From Alisma plantago-aquatica (taxonomy: Eukaryota > Streptophyta > Magnoliopsida > Alismatales > Alismataceae), in the NCBI GenBank assembly GCA_963693085.1, contig OY856412.1, positions 964,376,281-964,440,280 on the forward strand: a stretch of 64,000 bases of DNA. Reading direction: 5' to 3'. The notes beneath the pieces were generated by a model. That model ran no database searches. It saw only the letters and a program-made list of their open reading frames with translations, and was not told where the DNA came from. Within the stretch, counting starts at the first letter, position 1; each line of letters starts with the position of its first letter. This document shows positions 21,886-34,465 of this stretch, one piece after another. Both the position numbers and the translations under genes were made by a program.

Positions 21886-24800
21886 TCCCTCCACATCTTT
21901 TTTTTTTGGTGAAGTCAGGGAGTTTATTATTCATCCCGCCTCCCTCAAGCAAGCTAAAACATTGGAGTTCATACAATTTAAACTAGAATGCTCGGTAGTA
22001 AACCTGGTAGTACTACTACCATTACACATTTCTGAGCTAATGATAGTCACTAGCTCCTTTGGGATGGTTTTTTGGGTTAAGATTCCATCCCGGGTCTTTG
22101 GGTGGCATTTATCCAGGGTATCTGCAGCCATATTACCTCCTCTACGAGTATGAGTCACCTTCCATTCTCTCTTCATTTTCCTTCTAATTTCAACAGTCCA
22201 TGGAGCCAGCCTCGGGTTCTCTTCAGGTTGCTTTCCAACTGCTTTCTTTGCTTCAGAAGAATCTGTTTCAATAATAGCATATTCTACTTTTAGTTCCTCA
22301 GCTATACTTGCTGCAAATTTGATAGCTCGGACCTCTGCCAATAGAGCATTGTCGGTAGAGATCCTTTTGCTCCAGCCTCCTTCCCATTGTCCCACACTGT
22401 TCCTGCACACTATAGCAATACAAGCTTTTCCTTTTTTATAAGCTGCATCTACATTGAATTTCAATTCTTTGGACTAAGGTGGACACCAGCAAACATCCAT
22501 GCTTTTAGACATCTTGAGGATATTAATACCTTCACGCGCCTCCCCATTGAATAAGGCCTCCGATCGAATTTGGTTCACTTGGCATCCTAGCGGCGTTGTT
22601 ATCTTCTCCAGCACTTCTTTATTCATGTACCTCCAAATGTAGTGACAACCCATGATTATCATGTTGGTTACTCTAGCTTCCTGTGTCAAGCTCCATTCCA
22701 ACCATTTCCATAGGTTTTTCTCCCCAAAGAAACGGTCCCATAACTACCTTTCTATCAATTCCTTCCAGATAGGTGACACTTTTCCATAGTCCCTCAGTGC
22801 ATGGAGCACGCTCTCCTCTTGTCCTCTGCAATGGTGGCAGCTGCTATCAGTGGACATGTGTCGAACTGTTCTTCTGCTGTTTGTCAGTAAGGCATTATGG
22901 CCTACCAACCATAGGATCATCCTCACCCTCTCAGGGGCATTTATCTTCCACACCAGGTCCCATTTTCCTTCTACCTTAATGTCTTTCAAACTCCTCAATC
23001 TTCTGTAAGCAGATTGGGATCGAAATTGTCCATCATCTGTGTGCGCCCAGACGATGATATCCCTACAATTTGTATTGTTTGGTACCTTGACTTTGATAAT
23101 TTCCTTCAGGTCCTCCTCCATCACGTACTCTTTGAGAAACTCCTCATCCCACTCATTGTCCAAGTTGACAAGGCTTGCTACTTTAAGATCTTCAAGCTCT
23201 AGAGGAATCGGTTTGCAAGTCATGTCTTTCAAGGTATGAGCCATGCTCCACCATCTATCTTGCCATACATTGATTGACTCGCCACTGATAGGGTTCTAGA
23301 AAGTGTTTTCTTCTATGAACTCTTTGCACTTGAATGCTACACGACCCAATCTTGATATGTTAGGGATAAGTATACTCTCTCTGTTCATCATCCTGTACTT
23401 CATGCTTTGACACCAAATTGAGTTCCTTTCCGACAGGAATTCCCAAAAATGCTTACTAATGAGAGCTAGGTTCCAATCTCTCATGGCCTTGATGCCCAGG
23501 CCCCCTTCTTTTTTACTAGATGTCAGCTTGTTCCGCGCCACTAAGGACACCGGGTGTGCCTTGTGGTTGCCACCCCAGATGAAAGATCGGATGCGGCTGT
23601 CGATTCTATCGCATATCTTCACGGGTAAAACCGAAGTCTGCATGATATAACTTGGAATTGCAGTTAAAGTCGCCTTGGCCATAGCTATTCTGCCTGACAG
23701 AGATAAGCAACGGGCTGACCAAGCATTGATGTTGCTACTAATGCGGTTAAGGATAACACCATATGTTCCATGGTTCACTCTACCGTGTATCAGCGGCACA
23801 CCCAAGTACTTCCCCAAGTCCTATACTTCCGGGATGCCACTGCTTCTATAGATTTGTTTCCTTATTCTTCTGGGTACAGAACTAGAAAAGAAGGTGCATG
23901 AATTTGCTATAGAAATGGCCTACCCCGACACATCTCCAAACTCCTCGAAGCATTTCAGAATAGTATCCATTTGGGTTTGGTTGGCCTTGGCAAATAAGAT
24001 CATGTCGTCTGTGAAGCATAAATGAGAAATCCAAGGACCCCTAGCAGATAACTTACTGGGAGTCCACTCCTTCTTTGTTACCTTTTCCTCAATTAGATGG
24101 CTGAGCCTTTCGAGACAGAGAACAAAAAGATATGGCGAGAGTGGATCTCCCTGTCGAAGACCCCTAGATGCCTTAAAGCTTCCTACTTTTCTACCTTGCC
24201 ATATTACAGTAGCTCTTCCTCCTGAAATCGAGTTAATGATGTAATTGGTAACTCTAACTGGCATTCCAATCTTCTCAAGTGTATCAGCTACAAATGGACA
24301 TGTCATCTTATCATATGCCTTCGACAGGTCAATCTTGATTGCCATAGACTGAGGTGCACTTTTCCTCGACATATTGAAAAGAATTTCCTGCACAGCTACT
24401 ATATTGTCTGAAATCCTTCTTCCAGGAACAAATGCACTTTGGGCTGGAGATACCCATTGTGTAAGATGGTCCTTGATACGTTGAACTATCACCTTGGAAG
24501 TTAGTTTCAGCGATAAATTATTTAATGAAATTGGTCTTAGCTGTGCACAGCAATCCAGCTTCGTCACTTTAGGAATCAGTATTATATTAGCATCACACAT
24601 ATCCTCAGGCAAAGCTTCTCCTCCGATTGCAGACCGTATGGTTCTCAGAACAGATTGTTTAACTGCATGCCAGTTAGCAAGCAAGAAGGATCCATCTACC
24701 CCATCCAGACCACAAGCTTTATTTGGATTTGTAGATTGTAAAGCTTTGTAAACCTCATTAAGCGAAGGAAGTGCTGCTACCTTGTCTTGTTTGAGTCCAT

Positions 24801-25248
24801 TAAGTCTATGGAATTTACCACAGAACTTCTTAATTTTGTCTCGGTCCACCACATGACTCTCTCTAAAAATGTTTTTGAAATGGTTGAAAATCAGCTCGTG
24901 AATCTCATCCTCTCCAGCCTTCCATTCCCCATTACTCTTTTTTAACATAGTGATGGTATTATTGCATCTCCTCTATTTTACATATGCATTGTAAAACTTT
25001 GAATTCGTATCACCTTCTTTATTCCATTGCAGATGGCATTTCTGTTTCCAGTATTCCTCCTCAAGCTCAAGAATTATGTTGTATTTCTGAATAAATTCGT
25101 TGCAGAACCTGTCAGTAGTATCATCATACTTCTGTGTGAGTTGTGTTTGCAGTATATTGATGCTTCTTAAAAGCCCAATCTTTTGTTTCCCAAGTTTCGA
25201 TTCGAAACTACACGCCCAGTTTGATACACTAGTCTTCCCTCCACATCT
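21886..25248 (-). mobile_element. L1-type LINE, 5'-truncated, with poly(A) and 13-bp TSD
   Basis: This is a minus-strand non-LTR retrotransposon. Its 3' end is a T-run on the plus strand (21898-21907), i.e. a poly(A) tail. Immediately outside is tccctccacatct at 21886-21898, repeated exactly at 25236-25248 beyond the 5' end. This is a textbook target-site duplication. The body is about 3.3 kb and begins after the endonuclease domain, so it was 5'-truncated at insertion. Only the ORF2 C-terminal two-thirds is present. Confidence 0.92.
21931..25235 (-). pseudogene. LINE ORF2 remnant (RT, zinc-finger region, RNase H)
   Basis: One continuous reading frame interrupted by stops encodes, in order, a pre-RT linker (25254-24973), the reverse transcriptase (24948-23920), a C-terminal region starting GKYLGVPLIHG (23817-23296), the zf-RVT zinc-binding region (about 23010-22744, with CHHC) and RNase H (22464 on). 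RT motifs are SAFVPGRRISDN, GLRQGDPLSPYLF and FTDDMILFAK; RNase H shows FNVDAAYKKG, AEVRAIKFA and ETDSSEAKKA. Stops fall at about 24973, 23920, 23821, 23296, 22744 and 22474, with no frameshift seen between them. It lacks the endonuclease domain and cannot be active. Confidence 0.9.
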
Positions 25249-25799
25249 ATTCATTATAATGTAATTGTATGTATATACATATTTGTTTTTGGAATCTTAA
25301 TTTTTATGTGTTATATGACTAACTACAATCACACCTAAAATTTATATTTTACATTGGGAATGGTGCAATATTTATTCTAAAATTCAGTTCAAATTTGACG
25401 CACAACCCAATTGTCAATATGGCCTCACAACCCAATTGTCAATATGGCCTCATCCCAATTGACAATCTAGATTTGTATAAAAGTCTAATAAACCTAGATG
25501 ACTTGACTAGATGTCCATTCCTAGGTCTACATAGGGTTTATAAATATGTGTTCCATTTTAGATATAGTCATGTCACTCTGGAGCTTATCACATGATTCCA
25601 TATTTTAACCATAGTACATGAATGTCAATTGTATACATATTAGCCATTCAATGCCCTTAAACTTATTACCACACATATTACACTCTTTTTTTCACTAAGT
25701 AAGCATGTGAATCCTCTTCATTACTATATCAACCAAAGTACAAGTAAATGAAGTACAAGTATGGGGGAGGGGGAGAAGTAGAATAAACAAAGGTATATA

Positions 25800-25868
<69 letters not shown>

Positions 25869-25880
25869 TCTTAAGGGGTC
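25249..25880. other. Short spacer with (TA)n microsatellite
   Basis: There are no genes. 25395-25455 contains a short tandem duplication around 'cccaattgtcaatatggcctca'-type sequence. 25803-25866 is an uninterrupted AT dinucleotide run of about 64 bp next to the 3' end of the following LINE. Confidence 0.7.
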
Positions 25881-27172
25881 AGCTTATTCAGATCAATATC
25901 AATAACTTTACATCCTATATCCATCACTCTCTTATTATTGTCATAGAGGCACTTGTTCCTTTCTTTCCAAATGTGGGAAAAATATTAAGGCAGGAAATAT
26001 GACTTCTCTTGTAATGTAATGGGGAATAACACTCATCCCAAGACTGTGGTCTTATGTCAACTGACATGTTATGTATTGGCATGTCCCAAATATCTCTAGA
26101 GAATTCACATTTCATAAAAGAATGTAAGTTGTCCTTATATTCATTGTAACATAGAGGACATCTCGAGACAATGATCATTCCAAACCTCCTAGACACATCT
26201 TGTGTAGCCGCACTGTTATGAAAGATCTTCCAACCCATGATGTTGAAATATCTAGGAATTTTTTTATTCCATATCCCTTTGGCTCAAAGAACCTCTAGTC
26301 CTCGACATCTATAGATATTCTAACAGATCTTCACATTCATACACTCATGCCAAAGAAGAGGATATGTACTCATTTTCAAAGTTCACATTAATATTAGCAT
26401 GAAAATCATTGAACTTCTTGTAACTTCTTTTGTTTAGGAGATTCCAATGTTTATTGTCAATCAGATATCCATATAAACCAACACCAAATCTTAGAGCATT
26501 GCATGGATTAATACCCTCATTTACAACACCCATAACCAGGTATCCACAGACCACTCCACAACTTGGTGGAGTTATTGATACCTATTACAAATGACATATG
26601 GGATATAATCAATAGACTATGACTGAGAAATTTCCTCCACATCCAAGATTGCCTCCACATTCAAGATCCATTTGGATCTACTTAAGCGCACTATAAAGAA
26701 TCATTTTCCAGATATTTACCATCAAGCCATCTAACCCACATAAAATCCTTTTTGCATGTAATATTCTACACATTCTGAATAATACTAGATATATTCATAT
26801 TTGTAATCCTTCTTATTCCCAACCCCCTTTAGATTTAGGTGTTCATACTTGGGCCAAGAAGTGTATTGGGTCTTGTTTTCCATATCTACACCCCCAAATG
26901 AAATTTCTACAGATCCTATCTATATCCTCCATGATAGAAACATGAAGGGGGGGATGGAGGACTAGAATAAATGTAGAGATAGAAGCATAAAGTTGTTAGT
27001 TCAACTCTACCTCCATGAGAAAGAGTATTTATCTTCTAACCTTCCATCTTGTCTTTAATCTTGTCTGCAAAGCAAATTTTTCACTTTAGCACAAAAAGTC
27101 AAACCCAAATACCTCATGGCAATGATTAGAATATCTGAGATGGAATCTTTATCAACACCAAAAGTGTAGAAA
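25880..27172 (-). mobile_element. Second LINE, 3' half (left of the CACTA insertion)
   Basis: Minus-strand remnants of LINE ORF2. The zf-RVT-like region at 26238-25924 reads WKIFHNSAATQDVSRRFG, then CPLCYNEYKDNLHSFMKC. Heavily broken RT-proximal sequence continues to 27172. The frame is disrupted by many stops and shifts. It is contiguous with 34489-36850 once the CACTA element is ignored, so it is the older host of that insertion. Its 3' end near the (TA)n tract is not sharply defined. Confidence 0.7.
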
Positions 27173-27189
27173 CACTAGTACATAACCGG

Positions 27190-27760
27190 CCTTTAGTGTC
27201 GGTTTTTTAAGATATTTAGTGTCGGTTTCTAAGCGACACCTATGTGGGCGCTGCTAAAAGCCCAACCATTATGTGTCGGTTCTCAAACCAATGCCACAAC
27301 CCTTCGCGCGCCACCGAAAATGCGTCGAAAATGCGCCGGCAGGGGATATAGGCGTCGGTTATTAGCTTTGAAATCGACGCCATATACCTTCGCGCCACAG
27401 AAAGGGCACCATCTGGGGCACTATTGGCGTCAGTTTATTAGTTATAACCGACGCCATCTCACCCGTTGCCACGGCTGTGCTGACCAGCACGGCCGTGGTG
27501 TCTGGCCTCTAGGGAAATCGACGTCGGTTACTAGTAGGGTAACCGACACTGTTACCATATATCGTCGGTTTTATTCAAATATCTGACATCTATTTTATAT
27601 CTGGTCTGCTTCCACGGCCGTGCTGGCCATGACGACCATGGTGTATGGCCTCATTAGGGAAATCGATGTCGGTTACTAGTATGGAAACTGACATTGTAAC
27701 CATATGTCGTCGATTTTTTTAAATAATCGATGCCTATGTTTTTTTTTCTGTCAGTCTGCA
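27190..27760. repeat. CACTA left subterminal repeat array
   Basis: Many copies of GTCGGTT and its inverse AACCGAC occur, often as 'gtgtcggtt' or 'aaccgacgcc'. In En/Spm elements such subterminal motifs bind the element's accessory protein, so they are probably transposase-recognition sites. Confidence 0.75.
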
Positions 27761-28334
27761 GACCTGCTGTGGCTGGTCGTAGGATGAGAAACATGTAGTT
27801 CAGTTATGAACTGCAGGTTTTACGACATCCATTGATATCAGCCAACAACAGGCCACAAACCTGCAAAATTAACATGATGGACAATATTATATATATGTGA
27901 TTCACACTCATATATAAGAACATTTAATTCATATATTTTTTTCATCACACACATGTAGAAACCAGTAACAACCTACAGTTCCATTTATTTCATCTCTTTT
28001 CACATTCAGACACATGTAGAAACATTCATGTATTGATGATTTTCACACACAATTCATAAAAATTCATTCACATTCACACAAAATTAATTATGAGAAAAAA
28101 GTTATTCTTTATTCATCACTGTCATCATTGTCATCATTGTCAACAAAATCATATTGAAAGAGCCATGAAACAGCAAAAGAAGCCACAATGAAGGGAAGCA
28201 TGATACAGATACAATACATAAAGTTCAGCACGCACAAGTGTTTCAGATTCATATAACAACATGACAGACTAACACATATATAGTGCATAACAACAGCAGC
28301 GCCGAATTTACATACAACACTATAGCTTAGTACA

Positions 28335-28686
28335 TATATAGTGGGACTAAGGTGATGATCCCACCTGCTAAAACAGGTTATCGACAACTACATGTTACGA
28401 CTGGGAGGTCGTGATTCAACAACCGTATGCATTAGCAGGAGGATAAACAGATTTCACCACGAGTTAACATTGAAGAAGGTCTACTAACCTACACTAACCT
28501 ATACTGATAAACTTGTTTAGCTCAGTGTAGGTTAGTAGACCTTCTTCAATGTTAACTCATTGTGAAATCTGTTTGTCCTCCTGCTAATGCATATGGTTTC
28601 TGAATCATGACCTCCCAGTCGTAACATGTAGTTGTCGGCAACTTGTTTTAGCAGGTGGGATCGTCACCTTAGTCCCACTATATATC
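28335..28686. repeat. Long hairpin in the CACTA element (about 160-bp arms)
   Basis: The left arm, 28335-28495, is repeated in reverse complement at 28524-28686 with a loop of about 28 nt. Examples of pairing are 'tatatagtgggactaagg' with 'ccttagtcccactatata' and 'ctaacctacact' with 'agtgtaggttag'. Mismatches are scattered and few. It lies downstream of the transposase stop. A transcript would form a long near-perfect double strand and could feed small-RNA production. This is an inference; no known miRNA was recognised. Confidence 0.8.
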
Positions 28687-29030
28687 TATATAACCTTAGT
28701 GTGGGATGCTTGCTTTCTCTCCGACTATTGCGCTTTGGATTTACAAAGCAATGTCGATGGCCTGCATAGCTATGTCATGGTCATCATGCATAGCCTGTAG
28801 TCTTTGACAAATGCCTACAAATTAAATAGAATTTCTATTAACTAGTATCCTAAAAATTTGATAAAAAACACACTTACATAATATAATTATAAATGAACAT
28901 ATAGATAGAAACCTCAGGGATATATTCTTAAAACTTACATTGTCAGGCAGTGCAAGCACGTCCTCACCCTCACAGTGATCATCAACATGGTCATCATGGG
29001 AACATAATAAAAATATAAACATCCATGCCT

Positions 29031-32000
29031 CTAATATTGTGATCTTTTATCAATTAACAATCCTTCATTATGATCCCCGCGAACATACAAGTCATTGTGA
29101 TCCCCAGCTTCAATGTTTGGTGGTGTTGGCAACCCAACTGAGAATGGATTGGAGTCATCATACTTATCATAGTACTCTTCTTCATCTATAGGATCTTCAA
29201 TGAACTGTCTTTTACCATGAACAACAACTGACCATTTATCATTTGTAGGATCATCGATATAAAATACTTGTTTTGCATGTGATGCCAATATGAATGGTTC
29301 ACCCTTCTTGCCAATCTTTTCAAAGTTCACTAACGTGAAACCCAATTCATCCACTATAACTCCTTTGTTGTTGTCAACCCAACTACATTTAAAGAGCGGA
29401 ATTCTGAAATCTACATAGTCAAACTCTCATATGTCTTCAATGACACCGTAATATGACATTTTAGCTTCACGTGGACTTTTATCCTTTGCACTTGCAAAAA
29501 ATAATGAAGACGCTTGAAGGGTGACCCCGTTGTTTTGGACGACACTCTTATCATCTTGACGCTTTGTGTAATATGAGAAACCATTTATGTCAAACCCTTC
29601 ATAAGACATAACATTCAATTTTGGTTTAAAGGCGAGGCATTTGATGGTTTCAGTAACATTATCAGGTGTTTGAGATAGTTGATGTAAGACTTTATCTTCA
29701 AACCACTTAATAAATGTCTTGTTATGCTCTCTAGCAAGCCACATTGAATTGGATCGAGGATATTGTCTCTTGATGAAATTGGTATGTTCCTCGATATAAA
29801 CACTCACTTCGTCGATGTTGTGTATATACAAGTGACCTTGCTCCAACTGCTCAGGGCTGATTACTTTCACCCGTGATCCCAAAACTCCTTTACCAAAATA
29901 CTCCTCAATATTCTTGTCATTCACGGGAGCATCATTACCACTCAGAAAGTCATTGCAAAAACCCATAATCTCTCTCGCCACATAACCCTCAATAATACTC
30001 CCTTCAGGCCAATAACGGTTGCAAACATCACCTTTAAAAATGCTCATGTATCGTTCAAAGGGATACAACTAATGCAAGAAAACTGGTCCCAACATTTTCA
30101 CTTCCCTAGTCAAGTGGACAACAAGATGTACCATGATATCAAAGAACGACGGAGGAAAATACATCTCAAGCTGACATAGGGTAACAACCACTTCTCTTTG
30201 CAAATTATCGAGAGTATCATGGTCAATAACTTTGCTGCACAGACTGTTGAAAAAGAAACAAAGTCTGGTGATTGCAAACCTTACATGCTTCGGTAATATA
30301 GATCTAATTGCCACATGCAATATTTGTTGCATTAGAATGTGACAATCATGAGATTTAAGACCTATCAACTTCAGATCTTTCATTGATACCAATGTACGGA
30401 TGTTGGATGAGTAACCCTGTGGCACCTTAACATTTACCAAGCATTCACAAAATGCTTTCTTCTCCTTTCTAGACAACGTGTAACAAGCGGGAGGTAAGTA
30501 TGTTCTCTGATCGCTACTAACTACTTCTGTTAATTCCGTCCTTATTCCCATTTCACGTAGGTCCATTCTGGATTATATCCCATCTTTATTCTTACCTGGT
30601 ATATTCAACAGAGTACTGATGACGCTATCACATACATTTTTCTCAACGTGCATGACATCGATACAATGCCTGACTGTCAAAGAACTCCAATAAGGAAGAT
30701 CCCAAAATATCGACTTCTTCTTGAATAAAGACTTGTCACTCCTTGTGGCCATCGTACATTGTGATCTCTTACCAAATTCATTGGTGATGTCTTTCACTCT
30801 TTCATAAACATCCTCCCCTGATATAGGTTTAGGTGCACTACATTCCTCATTCCGTCCATTGAATGCTTTGTGCAACCTACGATACGGATGAAATTTTGGA
30901 AGAAACCTTCGATGAGCAAGATATACAGTCTTGCCGCTGTGTTTTAGTCATATTGAATCAGTGTTCTCTTCACATATAGGACACGCTTTAGATCCTTTGA
31001 CACTATATCCAGACAAATTCCCATATGCTGGAAAGTCATTCACAGTGCAAAACAACATAGCGTGCAAACAAAATGTCTCTCTTCGTGAAGAATCATAGGT
31101 CATCACACCTTCACCCCAGAGTTTCTTTAAGTCATCAATCAGAGGTTCAAGATAAACATCGATATCATTTCCAGGTTGTTTAGGGCCCGATATCAACAAC
31201 GACAACATAACATACTTATTTTTCATACACAACCAGGGAGGAAGATTGTATATAACAAGCATGACTAGCCAAGTGCTATGTTGGCTGCTCAATGTCCCGT
31301 ATGGATTCATCCCATATGTACAAAGCCCAAGTCTTAGATTCATGTCCTCTTCGCCGAATTCAGGGTACAATAGATCAATCTTCTTCCACTGTGGGGAATC
31401 AGACGCATGTCGTAGGATCCCATCATTATTTTTCTTAACATCTGCATGCCACCTCAAATTCTTTGCATCGATAGGATTGGCAAACAAGCGTTGAAACCGT
31501 GGTATTATAGGTAGATACCACATCACCTTGGCGGGAGAACCAGTTTTGGACTCCCCCGAAGTCGTCAATTTATACCTTGATGCACCACATTTCGGACGAT
31601 CTTTCAAATCCACATAGTCCTTTTGAAATAATACACAATCATTCTTACATGCGTGTATCTTCTTGGCCTCCATTCCCATTGGGCACAACAATTTCTTTGA
31701 CCGGTATGTTGAGATCGGCAACTCGTTTCCTTCAGAAAGAATTTCTTTCAACAAAGACAACAATGACGTGAAGCTTTTGTCGCTCCATCGATTGTTAGCT
31801 TTCAGTTTATACAATCTCAACATAGCGCTAAGCTTCGTAAACTTACCACCCGTCTATAATGGTATCTCAGCATCATGCACAATGTTTCTAAACATGGGAG
31901 GTGGATCGGTGTGCTTTACCCCACAACTATCCAGTATCGCATCAACGATGTCTACTGGAACTGGTTCATTCACATCTACGTCATCGGAGGCAATTTCTTC

Positions 32001-32282
32001 TTCCACACAAGCACTGCTATCGACATCCACTGGTTTCAGGTTTGAAATCTCTCCATGCCAGTGCCATTCTGTATAGCCTTGTACAATCTCGTTGCACATG
32101 ACATGACTTCTGATTTCGTCACCAGTACTGACTTTCAAGTTGTTACCGCAATGCCTACATGGGCAGTAGAACCTATCTCCAGGTTGTTTCCTATGTTCCT
32201 CGGCAAATCTAACAAACTGATCAAGACCAGAAATAAACTCTGGGGTGCAGCGATTGCGAATGGACATCCATGATCTATCCAT
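29031..32282 (-). pseudogene. CACTA transposase (TNP2-like), five premature stops
   Basis: The start is chosen at the ATG 32282-32280 (MDRSWMSIRNRC). Domains are a Transpos_assoc-like N-terminus with the zinc-type pattern CPCRHCGNN (about 32160), a Transposase_21/TNP2 core (about 31850-30600, with KSFTSLLSLLKEIL and HCIDVMHVEKNV), a DUF4218-like region (30566-30069) and a DUF4216-like region (about 29500-29150). All parts are in one frame without visible introns. The frame is broken by stops at 31854-31856, 30948-30950, 30573-30575, 30069-30071 and 29427-29429. At several of these, relatives carry Trp or Arg, consistent with C-to-T type decay. No frameshifts were seen. Excision would need a transposase from elsewhere. 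Confidence 0.88.
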
Positions 32283-32414
32283 TCTATGATCAAAGAGAAA
32301 ATAAGTATATATTACAACAAGATTAGGGTCTAGGGTAAACAGATTAGAGTTTATGGTTAAAAATTTAGGGTTTATACATGTGATGTCATTCTTAAATGTG
32401 TACCACCTATCCCA

Positions 32415-32608
32415 TTCTTGAACACCTAATCTCACTAGTAAGTGTATAATGTGTATTGGGTTTTCAAGAAAATTTCGACAGTATTTCCCCGTTGTTCTCC
32501 AAGTACATATGTACTTAGAGAACAAACGGGGAAATGCTGCCGAAATTTTCTTGAAAACCCAATACACATTGTACACTTACATCCTAAGTGAGATTAGGTT
32601 TTCAAGAA
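32415..32608. repeat. Near-perfect palindrome upstream of the transposase start
   Basis: The centre is at 32508/32509 (AAGTACAT then ATGTACTT) with no loop. Arms run outward about 95 bp, pairing 'cccaatacacat' with 'atgtgtattggg' and 'aacctaatctcact'-like outer sequences with a small asymmetry. It lies about 130 bp upstream of the transposase ATG in the direction of transcription, so it would be in the 5' leader or promoter. Confidence 0.82.
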
Positions 32609-32699
32609 CAGTCCCAAACCGGGGACTCTAATGAGTAAATCTTGGATGGGTTTCTAGGCCAACAAATACAACACCAGTTCCTTGTTCACAACCCCATTC

Positions 32700-33240
32700 A
32701 ACACACAAATATATGCAAGCACAAGATTTATTCATATCCTAGGTTGATTTACAATAGCAACATCTAAATAAGTAAACTCAAAACATTAGATAAATAAATA
32801 TAATCAGTAGATAAACAAATACAAAGCAATAGATAAAAAATACATCTCAGTTGATAAATAAATATAAATCAAGAGATGATTAAATAATTTTAAAAAGTAG
32901 ATGAATAAATATAAAGCCCAAAATTTAAATAATATGATGAATAAAAAATCATTAGATGAATGAGTAGATAAGTAAATACAAATCAGTATTTAAGTAAATA
33001 CAAATCAGAGCATCTTGCTCTGGAGCTGGGAGAGAGGGTGAGACAGAGGGTTTTTGGGGATGTTTACCTCTGTTTGAGCCCAGTCGGGCGTCTTGCTCTG
33101 GAGCAGGGAGAGAGGGCGAGACGGATGGGTGCACGTGGAAGCCGAATGGGCAGGCTGAGCGGGTAGGCGAGCGTGGAAGAGCGGTGAGTAGGAAGAAGGC
33201 CGGCGAGCTCCTGAACCGTAACGGAAGTGATCATTGAAAA
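32700..33240. repeat. AT-rich degenerate repeats and a duplicated GA-rich block
   Basis: 32750-33000 is made of loosely repeated 'agataaataaatata'-like units. At 33005-33050 and 33090-33123 a block containing CTTGCTCTGGAGC and GGGAGAGAGGG is repeated. No coding function is supported. It belongs to the 5' non-coding part of the CACTA element. Confidence 0.55.
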
Positions 33241-33359
33241 AATACTAGACAATCATATTTTGTTTCATATACAATGTTCAATTTAAATAAACACTCCCTT
33301 AGAGGATCTAATATTAGGCACAAAGCCATGTCTTAAATACGTAGAAATAGAGATGGTTC

Positions 33360-33850
33360 CATTACCTTTGATTGGCTGGAGCAGCGGCGGAAGCAGTGGC
33401 GGAGGCGGAAGGCAGAAGGAAGGTGGCGCCGGAGTTGGAGCAGTTAGAGAGCAGGCCGCCGGAGTTGGCCGGAACAGTAAGAGAGCAGGCCGTCGGAGGC
33501 ACCAGAGCAGCAAGAGAGCAGGCCGCCGGAGTTGGCAAGAGAGCTGTTAGAGAGCAGGTCGTCGGAGAGCAGGAGACCAGGCCGCTGGAGCAGCGAGCGG
33601 CGGTGGCAGAGGAGTAGAGACCAGCAAGCGGCGAGTAGCAGGTGGCCGACGGCGAGCAAGGAGAACGGCCAGCAAGCGATGAGCAGTAGGTGGCCGGCGG
33701 CGAGCAGCAGGTGGCTGGCGGCGAGCAAGGAGAACGGCCAGCAAGCGGTGAGCAGCACGTGGTCGGCGGCGAGCAAGGAGAACGGCGGTAGTGGGCGGCG
33801 GCGCGGAGAGAGTCTGCTTGCTCACCGCCAAAATCGCCAGACCCTAAGTC
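33360..33850. repeat. GC-rich minisatellite in the CACTA 5' region
   Basis: Repeats of the type 'gcgagcaaggagaacggccagcaagcg' joined to 'gagcag.aggtgg.cggcg' recur several times from about 33640 to 33790. Looser GGAG/GCAG repeats start from 33360. Open frames here on both strands encode only Ala/Arg/Leu-rich low-complexity sequence and are not called as genes. Confidence 0.65.
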
Positions 33851-33904
33851 GATTGCAATACAGAGAGAAAGGGGAAGCGTCGGGCTCGCTCGCGCGATAT
33901 TAAG

Positions 33905-34465
33905 TTAACATTCGGTGTCGGTTATTCAATAAAACCGACACATAACACTAACGGTGTTGGTTAACAACACAAACCGACACCTTTTCCCCATGATAATCGT
34001 CAGTTTTAACTAGAAAAAAACTGACGTCTATCTACATATGCCGATTAAAAAATTGGTTCTCGATTAATGACCATAGTCGTCGGTTTTTTTTTTAATTTGA
34101 CGCTCAAAGGGTGTGAAAAATTTCCCGCAAAGAGCGCGGGAAAACCCATAAGTGTCGGTCATTGTTGTAAAACCGACGATCAAAATGTGCCCAATTTATG
34201 TTTTGCAAATAACCTTTCGTCATCGGTTTATTAGTTAATGACCGACGCCATATGTTAAATTTTTAGAGGAATTTTTTTCGCTAGAAATTTTGGATTTGGC
34301 GGTTAATTTTCGTCGTCGGTTTGTTATTAAGTAACTGACACCGAATAAAAGCGATACCCGTGTCTGGTCGCCCTTCACAGATTGATGTCGGTTTATTTTA
34401 TAAACCGACGATGTATTGTTTAGGTGTCAGTGTATTTATACAACCGACGCCTTTAAAAGTAACAT
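33905..34465. repeat. CACTA right subterminal repeat array
   Basis: Dense GTCGGTT/AACCGAC motifs in both orientations mirror the array at the left end. They include paired forms such as 'gtgtcggttattc...aaaaccgacac'. Probable transposition-protein binding sites by analogy with En/Spm. Confidence 0.75.

Noticed and set aside
28335..28686. miR820 precursor
   Set aside because: Location in a CACTA element is suggestive, but I could not find the miR820 mature sequence in either arm.
33444..33903. Ala/Arg/Leu-rich frames on both strands
   Set aside because: They come from translation of a GC-rich minisatellite in several frames; no domain.
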